Counted from the first letter of the stretch, positions 36,901 to 45,946 are shown. The stretch: 64,000 bases of DNA from Flavobacterium sp. N502540 (GCF_025947365.1 NZ_CP110012.1:3782001-3846000), one strand, 5' to 3'. Program-made: numbers and translations. Notes: generated by a model from the letters alone, not told the origin.

Positions 36901-39900
36901 TTCAACGGTTGGCGATCTAAGTGCCACTGGAAGTACGATCAACTGGTATTTGACATCAAGCGGAGGTAGTCCTTTGGCTACGAGTACCCCTTTGACAGAC
37001 GGTACACATTATTTTGCTTCTCAGACAGTATCAGGTTGTGAGTCGGCTGACAGATTTGAGGTAACTGCTACAGTAAATATCACCCCAGCGCCTATAGGCA
37101 ATGCAACCCAAAATTTCTGTGCAGCTTCAACGGTTGGCAATTTAAGCGCTACCGGAACCACGATCAACTGGTATTCGGCATCAAGTGGAGGAAGTCCTTT
37201 GGCTACGAGCACCCCTTTGACAGACGGTACGCATTATTTTGCTTCGCAGACAGTATCAGGCTGTGAGTCGGCCACCAGACTCGATGTAACTGCTCATATC
37301 AATATCACTCCGGCTCCAACAGGCAATGCAATCCAAAATTTCTGTGCAGCTTCAACGGTTGGCAATTTAAGCGCCACCGGAACCACGATCAACTGGTATT
37401 CGGCATCAAGCGGAGGAAGTCCTTTGGCCACGAGTACCCCTTTGACAGACGGTACGCATTATTTTGCTTCTCAGACAGTATCAGGCTGTGAGTCGGCCAC
37501 CAGACTCGATGTAACTGCTCATATCAATATCACTGCGGCTCCAACAGGAAGCAGTTCTCAGAGTTTCTGCTCGGCTTCAACGGTTAGCAATTTAAGCGCC
37601 ACAGGAAGTACGATCAATTGGTATGCGGCATCAAGTGGTGGAAGTCCTTTGGCTACGAGTACCCCTTTGACAGACGGCGCACATTATTTTGCTTCTGAGA
37701 CAGTATCAGGCTGTGAGTCAGCTGACAGATTTGAGGTAACCGCTACAATCAATATCACCCCAGCTCCAACAGGAAGCAGTTCTCAGAGTTTCTGCTCGGC
37801 TTCAACGGTTAGCAATTTAAGCGCCACAGGAAGTACGATCAACTGGTATTCGGCATCAAGTGGAGGAAGTCCTTTGTCTACGAGCACCCCTTTGACAGAC
37901 GGTACGCATTATTTTGCTTCTCAGACAGTATCAGGTTGTGAGTCGGCTGACAGATTTGAGGTAACTGCTACAGTAAATATCACCCCAGCGCCTATAGGCA
38001 ATGCAACCCAAAATTTCTGTGCAGCTTCAACGGTTGGCGATCTAAGTGCCACAGGAAGTACGATCAACTGGTATTCGGCATCAAGTGGAGGAAGTCCTTT
38101 GGCTACGAGTACCCCTTTGACAGACGGTACGCATTATTTTGCTTCTCAGACAGTATCAGGCTGTGAGTCGGCTACCAGACTTGAGGTAACTGCTACAGTA
38201 AATATTACCCCAGCGCCTATAGGCAATGCAACCCAAAATTTCTGTGCAGCTTCAACGGTTGGCGATCTAAGTGCCACTGGAAGTACGATCAACTGGTATT
38301 TGACATCAAGTGGAGGAAGTCCTTTGTCTACGAGCACCCCTTTGACAGACGGTACGCATTATTTTGCTTCTCAGACAGTATCAGGCTGTGAGTCGGCTGA
38401 CAGATTTGAGGTAACTGCTACAGTAAATATTACCCCAGCGCCTATAGGCAATGCAACCCAAAATTTCTGTGCAACTTCAACGGTTGGCGATCTAAGTGCC
38501 ACTGGAAGTACGATCAACTGGTATTCGGCATCAAGTGGAGGCGGTCCCTTGGCTACGAGTACCCCTTTGACAGACGGTACACATTATTTTGCTTCTCAGA
38601 CAGTATCAGGCTGTGAGTCGGCTACCAGACTTGAGGTAACTGCTACAGTAAATATTACCCCAGCGCCTATAGGCAATGCAACCCAAAATTTCTGTGCAGC
38701 TTCAACGGTTGGCGATCTAAGTGCCACTGGAAGTACGATCAACTGGTATTTGACATCAAGTGGAGGAAGTCCTTTGTCTACGAGCACCCCTTTGACAGAC
38801 GGTACGCATTATTTTGCTTCTCAGACAGTATCAGGTTGTGAGTCGGCTGACAGATTTGAGGTAACTGCTACAGTAAATATCACCCCAGCGCCTATAGGCA
38901 ATGCAACCCAAAATTTCTGTGCAGCTTCAACGGTTGGCGATCTAAGTGCCACTGGAAGTACGATCAACTGGTATTTGACATCAAGCGGAGGTAGTCCTTT
39001 GGCTACGAGTACCCCTTTGACAGACGGTACACATTATTTTGCTTCTCAGACAGTATCAGGCTGTGAGTCGGCTACCAGATTTGAGGTAACTGCTACAGTA
39101 AATATCACCCCAGCGCCTATAGGCAATGCAACCCAAAATTTCTGTGCAGCTTCAACGGTTGGCGATCTAAGTGCCACTGGAAGTACGATCAACTGGTATT
39201 CGGCATCAAGTGGAGGAAGTCCTTTGGTTACGAGTACCCCTTTGACAGATGGAACGCATTATTTTGCTTCTCAGACGGTTTCTGGCTGTGAGTCAGCTGA
39301 CAGATTTGAGGTAATCGTTATGGTAGATGCGCTTACCATTGCAGGTTCCGTAAACGGAGGAAGTACGATTTGTTTGGGAAGTCCAAGTGCAGAACTGACT
39401 TTAAGCGGACATACAGGTACCGTAGTCAAATGGCAATCTGCTGTTAATCCATTTTTAAGCTGGAGCGACATTGCTAACACAACAACTAGTTATACTTCAG
39501 GAAATTTGATTCAGACCACACAGTTTAGAGCGATAGTTAAAAACGGCAACTGTACGGAAATAAGCTCTAGTAGTACAACCGTAACGGTAGATTTAATACC
39601 AAAGCCAGTATTAAATAATTTGATTCAGCCATCTTGTTCAGATGCTAATGGTAGCTTTAATATTTCAAATTATAATGGTTTATACTCCTATGAAGTAATT
39701 CCATCAAGTGGTGTAAGTATAGTTGGAAATAAAGTGACTGCTCCTGTTGGTTTTTATACTGTAATAGCAAAATCGGGATTATGCAGTTCATTATCATCAG
39801 AAGCTATTGTGTTAAATAATTATGTATGTCCAATATTCGAAAATAGAACCATTGTAGCAAAAGGAGGAACAGTTTTCGCAAACATCACATCAAATGATAT

Positions 39901-42250
39901 TGTAAATGGAATGCCGGCAACATTAGGAGCGACAGGAAATGCGACTGTTGCAGTATCAGGAGTATGGCCAGCAGGAATCACATTGGATCCGGCAACCGGA
40001 AAAGTAACTGTGGCCGCAGGAACAGTACCGGGTACTTACAATGTAGTTTACGAATTGTGTGATAAATTGACTCCGCAGGCTTGCGCAACAGTTTCAAATG
40101 AAATCAACGTGCTATCAATTGTAGAGCCAATTTCTGAAAATGGGAGCATTGTAGTAAAAGGAGGAACAGTTTTCGCAAACATTACGTCGAATGATATTGT
40201 AAATGGAATGCCGGCAACATTAGGAGCGACAGGAAATGCGACTGTTGCAGTATCAGGAGTATGGCCAGCAGGAATCACATTGGATCCGGTAACCGGAAAA
40301 GTAACTGTGGCCGCAGGAATAGCACCAGGGATTTATAATGTTGTTTATGAACTGTGTGATAGATTGATTCCACAGACTTGTGCAACAGTTTCAGATGAAA
40401 TTGTAGTAACGTGTAATTCAACAGTAAATATTGCAGGGATTGTTAAAAATTTAAAGACTAATACTGTATTGGCAAATGTCCCCGTGACTTTGATTCCACA
40501 AAATAAAACGACCGGCCCCATTTTATTGCAAATTACAAAAAGCGATGGATCTTATAGTTTTTCAGGAATAATTCCTGGAGATTATTTGGTACAGGTTCAG
40601 GATGCAAATATAAATACTGTATATCAATTGTATCCTGTAAACGGAAGTTTACGTTTTACAACCATACAAAATTGTGAATTCCAAAAATTTGATTTTGAAT
40701 ATGATCTCTCTGCATTACCTGTATTAGGGGACTATGTATGGTATGATCTGAATGGTAATGGAATTCAGGATGAATGGTATGATGCCAATAATGATGGAAT
40801 TGTTACCAAAAATATTCCTGATGCAAACGGTTCTGTTGATTATAGTCAATGGGAATGGATTGATTTTAATGGAGATGGTAGTAGCAAAGGACCGCTTAAT
40901 GCCGGAGAGTTAAATAGGGCAGGGTTTGGAAATTCTAAAAGTCCAAATATTTTGATAACAGGTCCAAACGGATATTCAAAAAGTACGATAATAGGAATTC
41001 AAGGATACTGGAGAGACAGACCTGGAGCTTCAAACCCATGGGGAGAGTATAGCATTAAATTGCAAATGGATTCAAATCTAGAGGCACAATCGCAGGCAAT
41101 TGGCAGTACTGGCTTGGTAAAAATTATTCCGGGCAATACTCTAAAGGAAATTTCTTCTAAAACAAATAGAACCCAAAGTTTTATGGTTTGCGGTGTCACA
41201 GCCCAAAGTATCAAAACGGTTACGCTGAGTACAACGGAAAGTGTGCATTTAGATTTAGATTTTGGAATCAGTTGTACCTCTTTTGCAAATCTGGTCGCTG
41301 TCGATGATTCAGCAGATCCGGTTGATGGAATATCTGGTACAAAAGGTTTCTTAAATGTTCTTGCAAATGATACCTTCAATGGATTACCTATAGATCCGCA
41401 AGATGTTATATTAACTGTTGTGCCAAACGTCAACTTCGTATCTAATTCAAATGGAACTTTGGATATTTTACCAAACACTCCTGGGGGGACTTATACTTTA
41501 ACTTATACGATTTGTGAAAAAGCAAACCCTTCCAATTGTAGCGCGGCTTCTGTAACTGTATTTGTAGCAAGGCCAAGTATTGCATTAGTGAAAACAGCTC
41601 ATTTTAATGACGAAAACGGAAATGGGTATGCAGAGGCAGGAGAAACTGTTACCTATAATTTTATAGTGACTAATACTGGAAATGTAGCTTTGACAAAGGT
41701 ATCTGTAAGAGATCCGCTAACAGGAATAATCATGACAGGGGGGGCAATAGATTTGGCAGTTGGTCAAGTAGATTCAGCTTCATTTACAGGTGTTTATTCT
41801 ATTATGCAATCGGATATTAATCTGGGAAGTATATCAAATCAGGCTGAAGTATCAGGAATAAGTACAAACGGAGTTTTAGTGAAAGACAAATCAGATTATG
41901 GAAGTGTGGTTGATGATAAACCTACAGTATTGCCAATTTCGGGTTGTGTTATAAAAGTATTCAATGCTATTTCCATGAACTCGGATAAAATGAATGAGCT
42001 ATTTTATATCCAAGGAATAGAATGTTATCCTGATAATGTTGTTGAAATTTATAATCGTTGGGGAGTTTTGGTCTACCAGGGAAATCATTATGATAATCTT
42101 AATGTCGTATTTAGAGGATTTTCAGATGGTCGCGCAACTGTTAAAGATACTGACGGACTACCAGAGGGCACCTACTATTATATTTTAAAATACAAAAATA
42201 GTGAGTCAAAGACGCATCAATTGGCAGGATATTTATTTCTTACTAAGTAA
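30959..42250 (+). CDS. Giant T9SS type-B secreted adhesin, 3763 aa
   Basis: The protein starts with a Sec signal peptide (MRKILLIALFVLLSFSKV, cleavage near TAQ). Residues about 20-270 form an N-terminal domain opening YNPATGAGTTVLDPNGDGFT. From about 270 to 840 there are bacterial Ig-like modules (GTVIQVYENG-like repeats). Residues 844-2793 are 26 tandem 75-residue Ig-like repeats. Then come an Ig-like module, a 99-residue duplication (GGTVFANITSNDIVNG), a SdrD/Cna-B-like region (LGDYVWYDLNGNGIQD) and a DUF11-like part. The C-terminus is a gliding-motility-type sorting domain (YNRWGVLVYQG, PEGTYYYILKY). It is probably a cell-surface adhesin exported through T9SS, paired with the SprF-like protein 52 nt downstream. 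Confidence 0.92.
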   Translation: MRKILLIALFVLLSFSKVTAQTPGMIYNPATGAGTTVLDPNGDGFTSATANGFTTDDQLQSEIPYKSLVFPMIEPNSDLSAGPNCSFTDFVDQGDQDPVQSYLDGNGNWLFRMRMGSSSPNSKSYSILIDTDGKFGGVGPNADPQYSNSNPGFEIEIVLATNFGVFVYDVNNNNCTPVISYAGTTNYQKSIALTTSCSNPDYFYDFFVKMSDLTTTFAPLSTIINSSTAIRMAMVDNMGAQKSTLCNPASASDIAGIDSSCGSLENCFVHIIDNYTPCAPGVVCPDRSLCPGISGVSTGDSSVSGTSTEADGTVITVYKNGASIGTTSVSLGVWTLTGISPVLTTGQIITATSTAPGKGQSIANCNPVTVVSCALSTTVPAAGDITKISGSKGYSLTVNRPVGTIVRCYNANGTLINPVALILEAPYNLNTVTTTSNPQTVLFKCQTGNCFGTAVYLFTYQEPGKCESGYTYDCQYSSATATANPTIATSPVLSSTTSISGSVNSPDNVSGITVNLLANGTQIGTATTTAGGAWTISGLSLSNRECQTLSVTAIASGKCISTGSVMAIVQRKANTPIVNGPICSTAAVTSVSGSLAEAAGTIVQVYENGVLEGTTTVAANGTWTASTGISIALGSTITARALGTCLSLSNVSNSIVVGTKSSNALVITTSSVYECGNSVSGTGTNGDIISLFVDGFQVGGTTTVSGGTWTIGSLSSDCSLYMGGVITAKATTGSNCEGSASAGVTIVCMNPSNSLNVTLASTSICSGSTAAVTVQGSESGIIYQLFNGASMSGSSKSGTGTNLTLTSAALNSSTSLTVKAIKLGTSCSINLVNTASVTIASTPAPTGSSSQSFCSASTVGNLSATGSTINWYAASSGGSPLATSTPLTDGTHYFASQTVSGCESVTRLDVTAHVNITAAPTGSSSQSFCSASTVSNLSATGSTINWYSASSGGSPLATSTPLTDGTHYFASQTVSGCESATRLDVTAHVNITPAPTGNATQSFCSASTVSNLSATGSTINWYSASSGGSPLATSTPLTDGTHYFASQTVSGCESVSRLDVTAHINITPAPTGSGSQSFCSASTVGNLSATGSTINWYAASSGGSPLATSTPLTDGAHYFASQTVSGCESADRFEVTATINITPAPTGSSSQSFCSASTVGNLSATGSTINWYSASSGGSPLAANTPLIDGTHYFASQTVSGCESATRLDVTAHINITPAPTGSSSQSFCSASTVGNLSATGSTINWYAASSGGSPLAANTPLTDGAHYFASQTVSGCESATRLDVTAHINITPAPTGNAIQNFCAASTVGNLSATGTTINWYSASSGGSPLATSTPLTDGTHYFASQTVSGCESATRLDVTAHINITPAPTGSSSQSFCSASTVGNLSATGSTINWYAASSGGSPLATSTPLTDGTHYFASQTVSGCESVTRLDVTAHINITAAPTGSSSQSFCSASTVSNLSATGSTINWYSASSGGSPLATSTPLTDGTHYFASQTVSGCESATRLDVTAHVNITPAPTGNATQSFCSASTVSNLSATGSTINWYSASSGGSPLATSTPLTDGTHYFASQTVSGCESVSRLDVTAHINITPAPTGNAIQNFCAASTVGDLSATGSTINWYLTSSGGSPLATSTPLTDSTHYFASQTVSGCESATRLDVTAHINITAAPTGSSSQSFCSASTVSNLSATGSTINWYAASSGGSPLATSTPLTDGAHYFASQTVSGCESADRFEVTATINITPAPTGSSSQSFCSASTVSNLSATGSTINWYSASSGGSPLSTSTPLTDGTHYFASQTVSGCESADRFEVTATVNITPAPIGNATQNFCAASTVGDLSATGSTINWYLTSSGGSPLATSTPLTDGTHYFASQTVSGCESADRFEVTATVNITPAPIGNATQNFCAASTVGDLSATGSTINWYLTSSGGSPLSTSTPLTDGTHYFASQTVSGCESADRFEVTATVNITPAPIGNATQNFCAASTVGDLSATGSTINWYLTSSGGSPLATSTPLTDGTHYFASQTVSGCESADRFEVTATVNITPAPIGNATQNFCAASTVGNLSATGTTINWYSASSGGSPLATSTPLTDGTHYFASQTVSGCESATRLDVTAHINITPAPTGNAIQNFCAASTVGNLSATGTTINWYSASSGGSPLATSTPLTDGTHYFASQTVSGCESATRLDVTAHINITAAPTGSSSQSFCSASTVSNLSATGSTINWYAASSGGSPLATSTPLTDGAHYFASETVSGCESADRFEVTATINITPAPTGSSSQSFCSASTVSNLSATGSTINWYSASSGGSPLSTSTPLTDGTHYFASQTVSGCESADRFEVTATVNITPAPIGNATQNFCAASTVGDLSATGSTINWYSASSGGSPLATSTPLTDGTHYFASQTVSGCESATRLEVTATVNITPAPIGNATQNFCAASTVGDLSATGSTINWYLTSSGGSPLSTSTPLTDGTHYFASQTVSGCESADRFEVTATVNITPAPIGNATQNFCATSTVGDLSATGSTINWYSASSGGGPLATSTPLTDGTHYFASQTVSGCESATRLEVTATVNITPAPIGNATQNFCAASTVGDLSATGSTINWYLTSSGGSPLSTSTPLTDGTHYFASQTVSGCESADRFEVTATVNITPAPIGNATQNFCAASTVGDLSATGSTINWYLTSSGGSPLATSTPLTDGTHYFASQTVSGCESATRFEVTATVNITPAPIGNATQNFCAASTVGDLSATGSTINWYSASSGGSPLVTSTPLTDGTHYFASQTVSGCESADRFEVIVMVDALTIAGSVNGGSTICLGSPSAELTLSGHTGTVVKWQSAVNPFLSWSDIANTTTSYTSGNLIQTTQFRAIVKNGNCTEISSSSTTVTVDLIPKPVLNNLIQPSCSDANGSFNISNYNGLYSYEVIPSSGVSIVGNKVTAPVGFYTVIAKSGLCSSLSSEAIVLNNYVCPIFENRTIVAKGGTVFANITSNDIVNGMPATLGATGNATVAVSGVWPAGITLDPATGKVTVAAGTVPGTYNVVYELCDKLTPQACATVSNEINVLSIVEPISENGSIVVKGGTVFANITSNDIVNGMPATLGATGNATVAVSGVWPAGITLDPVTGKVTVAAGIAPGIYNVVYELCDRLIPQTCATVSDEIVVTCNSTVNIAGIVKNLKTNTVLANVPVTLIPQNKTTGPILLQITKSDGSYSFSGIIPGDYLVQVQDANINTVYQLYPVNGSLRFTTIQNCEFQKFDFEYDLSALPVLGDYVWYDLNGNGIQDEWYDANNDGIVTKNIPDANGSVDYSQWEWIDFNGDGSSKGPLNAGELNRAGFGNSKSPNILITGPNGYSKSTIIGIQGYWRDRPGASNPWGEYSIKLQMDSNLEAQSQAIGSTGLVKIIPGNTLKEISSKTNRTQSFMVCGVTAQSIKTVTLSTTESVHLDLDFGISCTSFANLVAVDDSADPVDGISGTKGFLNVLANDTFNGLPIDPQDVILTVVPNVNFVSNSNGTLDILPNTPGGTYTLTYTICEKANPSNCSAASVTVFVARPSIALVKTAHFNDENGNGYAEAGETVTYNFIVTNTGNVALTKVSVRDPLTGIIMTGGAIDLAVGQVDSASFTGVYSIMQSDINLGSISNQAEVSGISTNGVLVKDKSDYGSVVDDKPTVLPISGCVIKVFNAISMNSDKMNELFYIQGIECYPDNVVEIYNRWGVLVYQGNHYDNLNVVFRGFSDGRATVKDTDGLPEGTYYYILKYKNSESKTHQLAGYLFLTK
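33488..39337 (+). repeat. 26 tandem 225-bp (75-residue) Ig-like repeats
   Basis: The unit begins AP(T/I)G(S/N), carries FC(S/A)ASTV, NLSATGSTINWY, SSGGSPLATSTPLTDGTHYF and ASQTVSGCES, and ends NIT(P/A). I counted 26 units with no length variation, 26 x 225 = 5850 bp. Each unit keeps two cysteines, one in FC(S/A) and one in GCES, and one Trp, suggesting a disulfide-stabilised Ig-like fold. Units 1-3 closely match units 8-10, including silent sites in the parts compared, and units 12-13 match 19-20, so a seven-unit block (1575 bp) is a higher-order step. Late units (14-16, 21-26) are a distinct APIGNATQNF subtype. This is evidence of recent unequal exchange. Confidence 0.95.
39839..40432 (+). 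repeat. Two nearly identical 297-bp in-frame repeats
   Basis: Two copies 297 bp (99 residues) apart encode the same segment, KGGTVFANITSNDIVNGMP to LCD(K/R)L. About 120 bp in the middle are almost identical at DNA level. The rest shows a few substitutions, so the copies are recent. They lie just past the 26-unit array in the same giant gene and add to its length variability. Confidence 0.9.
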
Positions 42251-42302
42251 TTGGAAAAGGGAATAATAGTTTTTTATTAAACCACTCTTAAAAGTAAAAT
42301 AA

Positions 42303-43199
42303 ATGAGAAAATTAGTTTTAGTTTTAATGTTTTTTTCTGTCATGGGGTTTGCGCAACAAGATGCTCAATTTACACAATACATGTACAATACTATAACGAT
42401 CAATCCCGCGTATGCAGGATCCCGGGGAGTTTTGAGCATTTTTGGATTATATCGTACGCAGTGGATTGGACTTGACGGAGCTCCTAAAACAAGTAGTTTC
42501 TCTGTAAATTCGCCCATAAATAATAGTAATTTAGGGGTAGGTTTTTCTTTTGTTAATGATAAAATTGGACCCACCAACGAAAGTACTTTTTCTGCTGATC
42601 TTTCTTATTCCGTACAAACTTCTTCAGATTTCAAACTTTCATTTGGTCTCAAAGCAACTGGAAGTCTATTCAGTTTGGACGTTAATAAACTCAATACTCT
42701 CCATCAGGGAGATCCACAATTCCAGAATTTAGACAATATTTTTAAACCCAATATCGGAGCCGGAATCTATTGGCATTCCAGTAAAGCCTATTTAGGTTTA
42801 TCGGTTCCGAATTTTATTGAAACCAACCGTTACAATGATAATGATATTGCCATATACAAGAGTAGAATTAATTATTATTTTATGGCGGGCTATGTATTCG
42901 ATTTCGGCTCGGATGTAAAATTCAAACCAGCTGCATTTTTAAAAATGGTCGATGGAGCTCCATTACAGGCAGATGTTTCGGCAAACTTTATGTTTATCGA
43001 TAAACTCGTCGTTGGCGCAGCCTACAGATGGAGCGCTGCAATAAGCGCTATGGCAGGATTTCAGGTTAGTGACTCACTGTATATTGGCTATGGTTATGAT
43101 TGGGAAACGACCAATTTGAACAAGTATAACTCTGGCTCGCATGAAATATTTTTACGTTATGAATTATTTAAATATAAGGGTAAAGCGACAACTCCTTAA
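42303..43199 (+). CDS. PorP/SprF-family T9SS partner protein
   Basis: The 298-residue protein has a Sec signal peptide (MRKLVLVLMFFSVMGFAQ) and then QDAQFTQYMYN, NPAYAGSRG and RTQWIGLDGAPKTSSFSV. This is the standard start of SprF/PorP proteins, beta-barrel outer-membrane proteins that attach or help export a specific large type-B T9SS substrate. The end (YDWETTNLNKYNSGSHEIFL, then RYELF) fits the family. It is encoded 52 nt after the giant adhesin, the same order as sprB-sprF in Flavobacterium, and is probably the dedicated partner of that adhesin. Confidence 0.93.
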   Translation: MRKLVLVLMFFSVMGFAQQDAQFTQYMYNTITINPAYAGSRGVLSIFGLYRTQWIGLDGAPKTSSFSVNSPINNSNLGVGFSFVNDKIGPTNESTFSADLSYSVQTSSDFKLSFGLKATGSLFSLDVNKLNTLHQGDPQFQNLDNIFKPNIGAGIYWHSSKAYLGLSVPNFIETNRYNDNDIAIYKSRINYYFMAGYVFDFGSDVKFKPAAFLKMVDGAPLQADVSANFMFIDKLVVGAAYRWSAAISAMAGFQVSDSLYIGYGYDWETTNLNKYNSGSHEIFLRYELFKYKGKATTP

Positions 43200-43854
43200 T
43201 TTTTCTAGTGTATTAGTTGGAGAATGTTAAAGTAGTAGAGTTGTTTTTAGGTAGATACAGTACATGGATGTGCTAGTTTAAAATGGAGTAAAACTTAAGG
43301 TAGATCTTTCATTCAATTATGTTTTTAAGAATTTGGTTTTGAAATTTTCAAAGTTCTAAATAGATCAAAAATGGTTAATTTATATATAATTATTTAAGTG
43401 AAGATTATATTGATACTTAATATATCCGAATCTAAAACTTTTAGAATTTAGTTTTACCGAATTCCTTGTTTAAAAAACGTATATACCGTGCTACGATTTT
43501 GCAATGATCGGATGTTACAAAGTAAAGCAGGATTATAAATGAATTTGCTGCCTTAATTTATTGTGGCACAATAGAAGATAACTCGAGTTTACTTTTCAGT
43601 ATGTTAAATGGGAATACTTTTTTATATAAAATGGCGATGGGATATTACTTTGTGACCTTTTGAAGATAATGTTTTCAACAGTAATTCTATAATGTAAATA
43701 ATTTTACGCAAAATTATTTTTTTTAATTTTTATTTTGTAAGATTTTTTATATCTTCACATAAGCAAATTACCTAATTTATTGTTGTTATACCAAAAATAG
43801 AATAATAAAAAAATTACAATTTAATCAATTTCGCAACTCTTAATCCTAAGTAAT
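43200..43854. other. Intergenic region after the sprF-like gene
   Basis: I see no supportable gene in these 655 bp. At about 43420-43500 the sequence (CCGAATCTAAAACTTTTAGA, later GTGCTACGATTTTGC) weakly resembles the degenerate repeats at 15092 and 16648. It may be a third, more eroded copy. A TATTTTGTAAG-like T-rich run near 43730 precedes the small gene at 43855. Confidence 0.35.
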
Positions 43855-44076
43855 ATGAAAGTTAAATCGTTAAAATTGGTAGTAATTCTTCTTTTTATTT
43901 CGCATAATAACATAGCTGCGCCATCGCCCCCAGTACCACAACCGCAATCCATACCTCCACCAGTTGGAGATCCTGTACCAATAGACAATGAAATTTCGAT
44001 ATTATTTCTAAGCGGAATAATACTTGGAGCTTTTTTTTTAATTAAAAAAAGAAAAACATCCAATATACAGTTTTAG
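43855..44076 (+). CDS. Small proline-rich signal-anchor protein
   Basis: The 73-residue protein has an N-terminal signal sequence (KLVVILLFISHNNIAA), a proline-rich centre (PSPPVPQPQSIPPPVGDPVP), a C-terminal membrane helix (ISILFLSGIILGAFFLIKKR) and a basic tail. This signal-Pro-TM-KKRK plan recurs in flavobacteria next to secreted-protein genes, but its function is unknown. It is not a T9SS substrate by its tail. It starts an operon-like run with two exported proteins (33 nt to the next gene). Confidence 0.7.
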   Translation: MKVKSLKLVVILLFISHNNIAAPSPPVPQPQSIPPPVGDPVPIDNEISILFLSGIILGAFFLIKKRKTSNIQF

Positions 44077-44109
44077 TAAATAAACGCTATTAATCTTAAA
44101 GTTAAAGTA

Positions 44110-45894
44110 ATGAAGATCATAATTCTATTTATTTTCCTGTTGATTAATTCAAAATGTATCTCACAAATTTATTTCAGTCCAAATACGAACATGTATGTAA
44201 AGAATGAAGTGTTATATGTTCAACAGAGTATCAACTTAGCTTTGAATTCTAATCTCTACCTACGTAATAATTCACAATTGTTGCAGGGAACAACAGGGAA
44301 TTCAACTAATTCGGGATTGGGTACATTGTCAGTTTATCAAAGGGGAACTTCAGATAATTTCGATTATAATTATTGGTGTTCTCCTGTTGGAAACGCCACG
44401 AATTCATCCGGAAATGAAAACTTTGGTATTACATTGCTGAGCAGACCTACCACGGAAATTGCTTCAGTAGCATCAACAATTTTACCCGTAAGTAATTCCG
44501 ATGGAACTTCCAATCCTCTGGCAATAGCATCAAAATGGGTTTATAAACTCATAAATGCCAATAATTATTCGCAATGGATTTTTGTTGGGGGATCTACTAT
44601 TTTAGCACCTGGTGAAGGTTTTTCAATGAAAGGAACAAGTGGAACTGATTCAACCGATCCTGAGGGAACCGGTGTTACAAATAATTCCGGCGGGTCACAA
44701 AGATATGATTTTAGAGGAAAACCAAATGATGGCAATATTACTATTTCCTTAGGGGCTAATAATGCCACTTTAACCGGAAATCCATATCCATCAGCTTTAC
44801 ATTTAAATGCTTTTCTTTTAGATCCTTCTAATGCAAATACAGGTGGTATTGCTTACTTCTGGGAACAAGATAAGACAGTAAACACACACACCTTAGTAAA
44901 TTACAAAGGGGGCTATGGTGCATATTCTCCAATCAGTTTAGGTTCCAATGGTATATATGTACCGGCCACTTTCAATACTTATAATCCGGATGGCTCAGTA
45001 AACAACACGGGACTGTCTTCCGGACTTGTAATACAAAGAAAATATTCTCCAATTGGCCAGGGGTTTGTAATTAATGCGACCGCTAGCGGGACTGCGACGT
45101 TTAAAAATGCCCATAGGGCATTTTACAAACAAGGAAGTGGTTTGTCACAGTTTGAAAAACATATTCCTAAAGAAAAGAGCGTCAAAGGAATTGAAGCCAC
45201 TGAGGGGATTTCATACCTTAAATTAAATGTTATAATCAATAATGAGTTTACCAGACAATTAGCTCTTGTATTTGTCTCTCGCGCAACAGATGGAGTTGAT
45301 ATTGGTATTGATGCGCTAGGTATGGATGAACTTCCTAATGATGTGAACTTTTTAATAGAAAATAATAATTATATCATTCAGGGTTTAAATTTTGATGCTG
45401 AAAAAAAAATCCCCATAATCGTAAAAGCAACTACCAATACTACCTTTAAATTCAAGATTCCCGAGGTAATAAATTGGGAAGCTTCGCAAATGATTTACCT
45501 CTATGATGCACTGAATAATTCTTTTCATGACATAAAAAATGGAATGTATGAGGTAAATCTTGAAAAGGGCGTTTATACAGATCGTTTTAAAATTACATTC
45601 AAAGACAATAAAACACTTAATACCAGTGAAAAAAACTATAATCCGTTTTTCATTAATCAGGATAATATCAATAATAGTTTAAAAGTATCTAATCCCAAAA
45701 ATCTTTCTTTAAGAACGTTTAAGCTTTATGAAATAACCGGGAAAGTTATTCTGCATAAAGAAAATCTGGGAACAGAACAAAATTATATTTTTTCAACCAA
45801 TGGATTAAGCAATGGAGTTTATATTGCCCAATTTTTAACTCTGAATAATGAAAGATTCACGGAGAAAATAATCATTTTAAACTCTAAAAATTAA
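44110..45894 (+). CDS. Secreted T9SS type-A substrate
   Basis: The 594-residue protein has a signal peptide (KIIILFIFLLINSKCISQ) and a body with a glycine/asparagine-rich pattern (NLYLRNNSQLLQGTTGNSTN, LTGNPYPSALHLNAF) common in flavobacterial surface proteins. The last about 75 residues (NPKNLSLRTFKLYEITGKVI, then LSNGVYIAQFLTLNNE) form a type-A T9SS sorting domain. No enzymatic motif is visible, so adhesin or matrix protein is the best guess. It lies 33 nt after the small membrane protein gene and 52 nt before the next secreted gene. Confidence 0.8.
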   Translation: MKIIILFIFLLINSKCISQIYFSPNTNMYVKNEVLYVQQSINLALNSNLYLRNNSQLLQGTTGNSTNSGLGTLSVYQRGTSDNFDYNYWCSPVGNATNSSGNENFGITLLSRPTTEIASVASTILPVSNSDGTSNPLAIASKWVYKLINANNYSQWIFVGGSTILAPGEGFSMKGTSGTDSTDPEGTGVTNNSGGSQRYDFRGKPNDGNITISLGANNATLTGNPYPSALHLNAFLLDPSNANTGGIAYFWEQDKTVNTHTLVNYKGGYGAYSPISLGSNGIYVPATFNTYNPDGSVNNTGLSSGLVIQRKYSPIGQGFVINATASGTATFKNAHRAFYKQGSGLSQFEKHIPKEKSVKGIEATEGISYLKLNVIINNEFTRQLALVFVSRATDGVDIGIDALGMDELPNDVNFLIENNNYIIQGLNFDAEKKIPIIVKATTNTTFKFKIPEVINWEASQMIYLYDALNNSFHDIKNGMYEVNLEKGVYTDRFKITFKDNKTLNTSEKNYNPFFINQDNINNSLKVSNPKNLSLRTFKLYEITGKVILHKENLGTEQNYIFSTNGLSNGVYIAQFLTLNNERFTEKIIILNSKN

Positions 45895-45946
45895 GAGTAA
45901 TTACTCAAAATAGACAACAGAAAAAAATAACTAATACCAAAAAATT

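Noticed and set aside
36571..38787. Four minus-strand frames of 63 codons at repeat-spaced positions
   Set aside because: They are mirror frames of the repeats, spaced by multiples of 225 bp, with no independent signal.
33488..39337. 225-bp tandem repeats considered as a CRISPR-like or satellite array
   Set aside because: The repeats lie in one open frame with no spacers, and every unit is coding.
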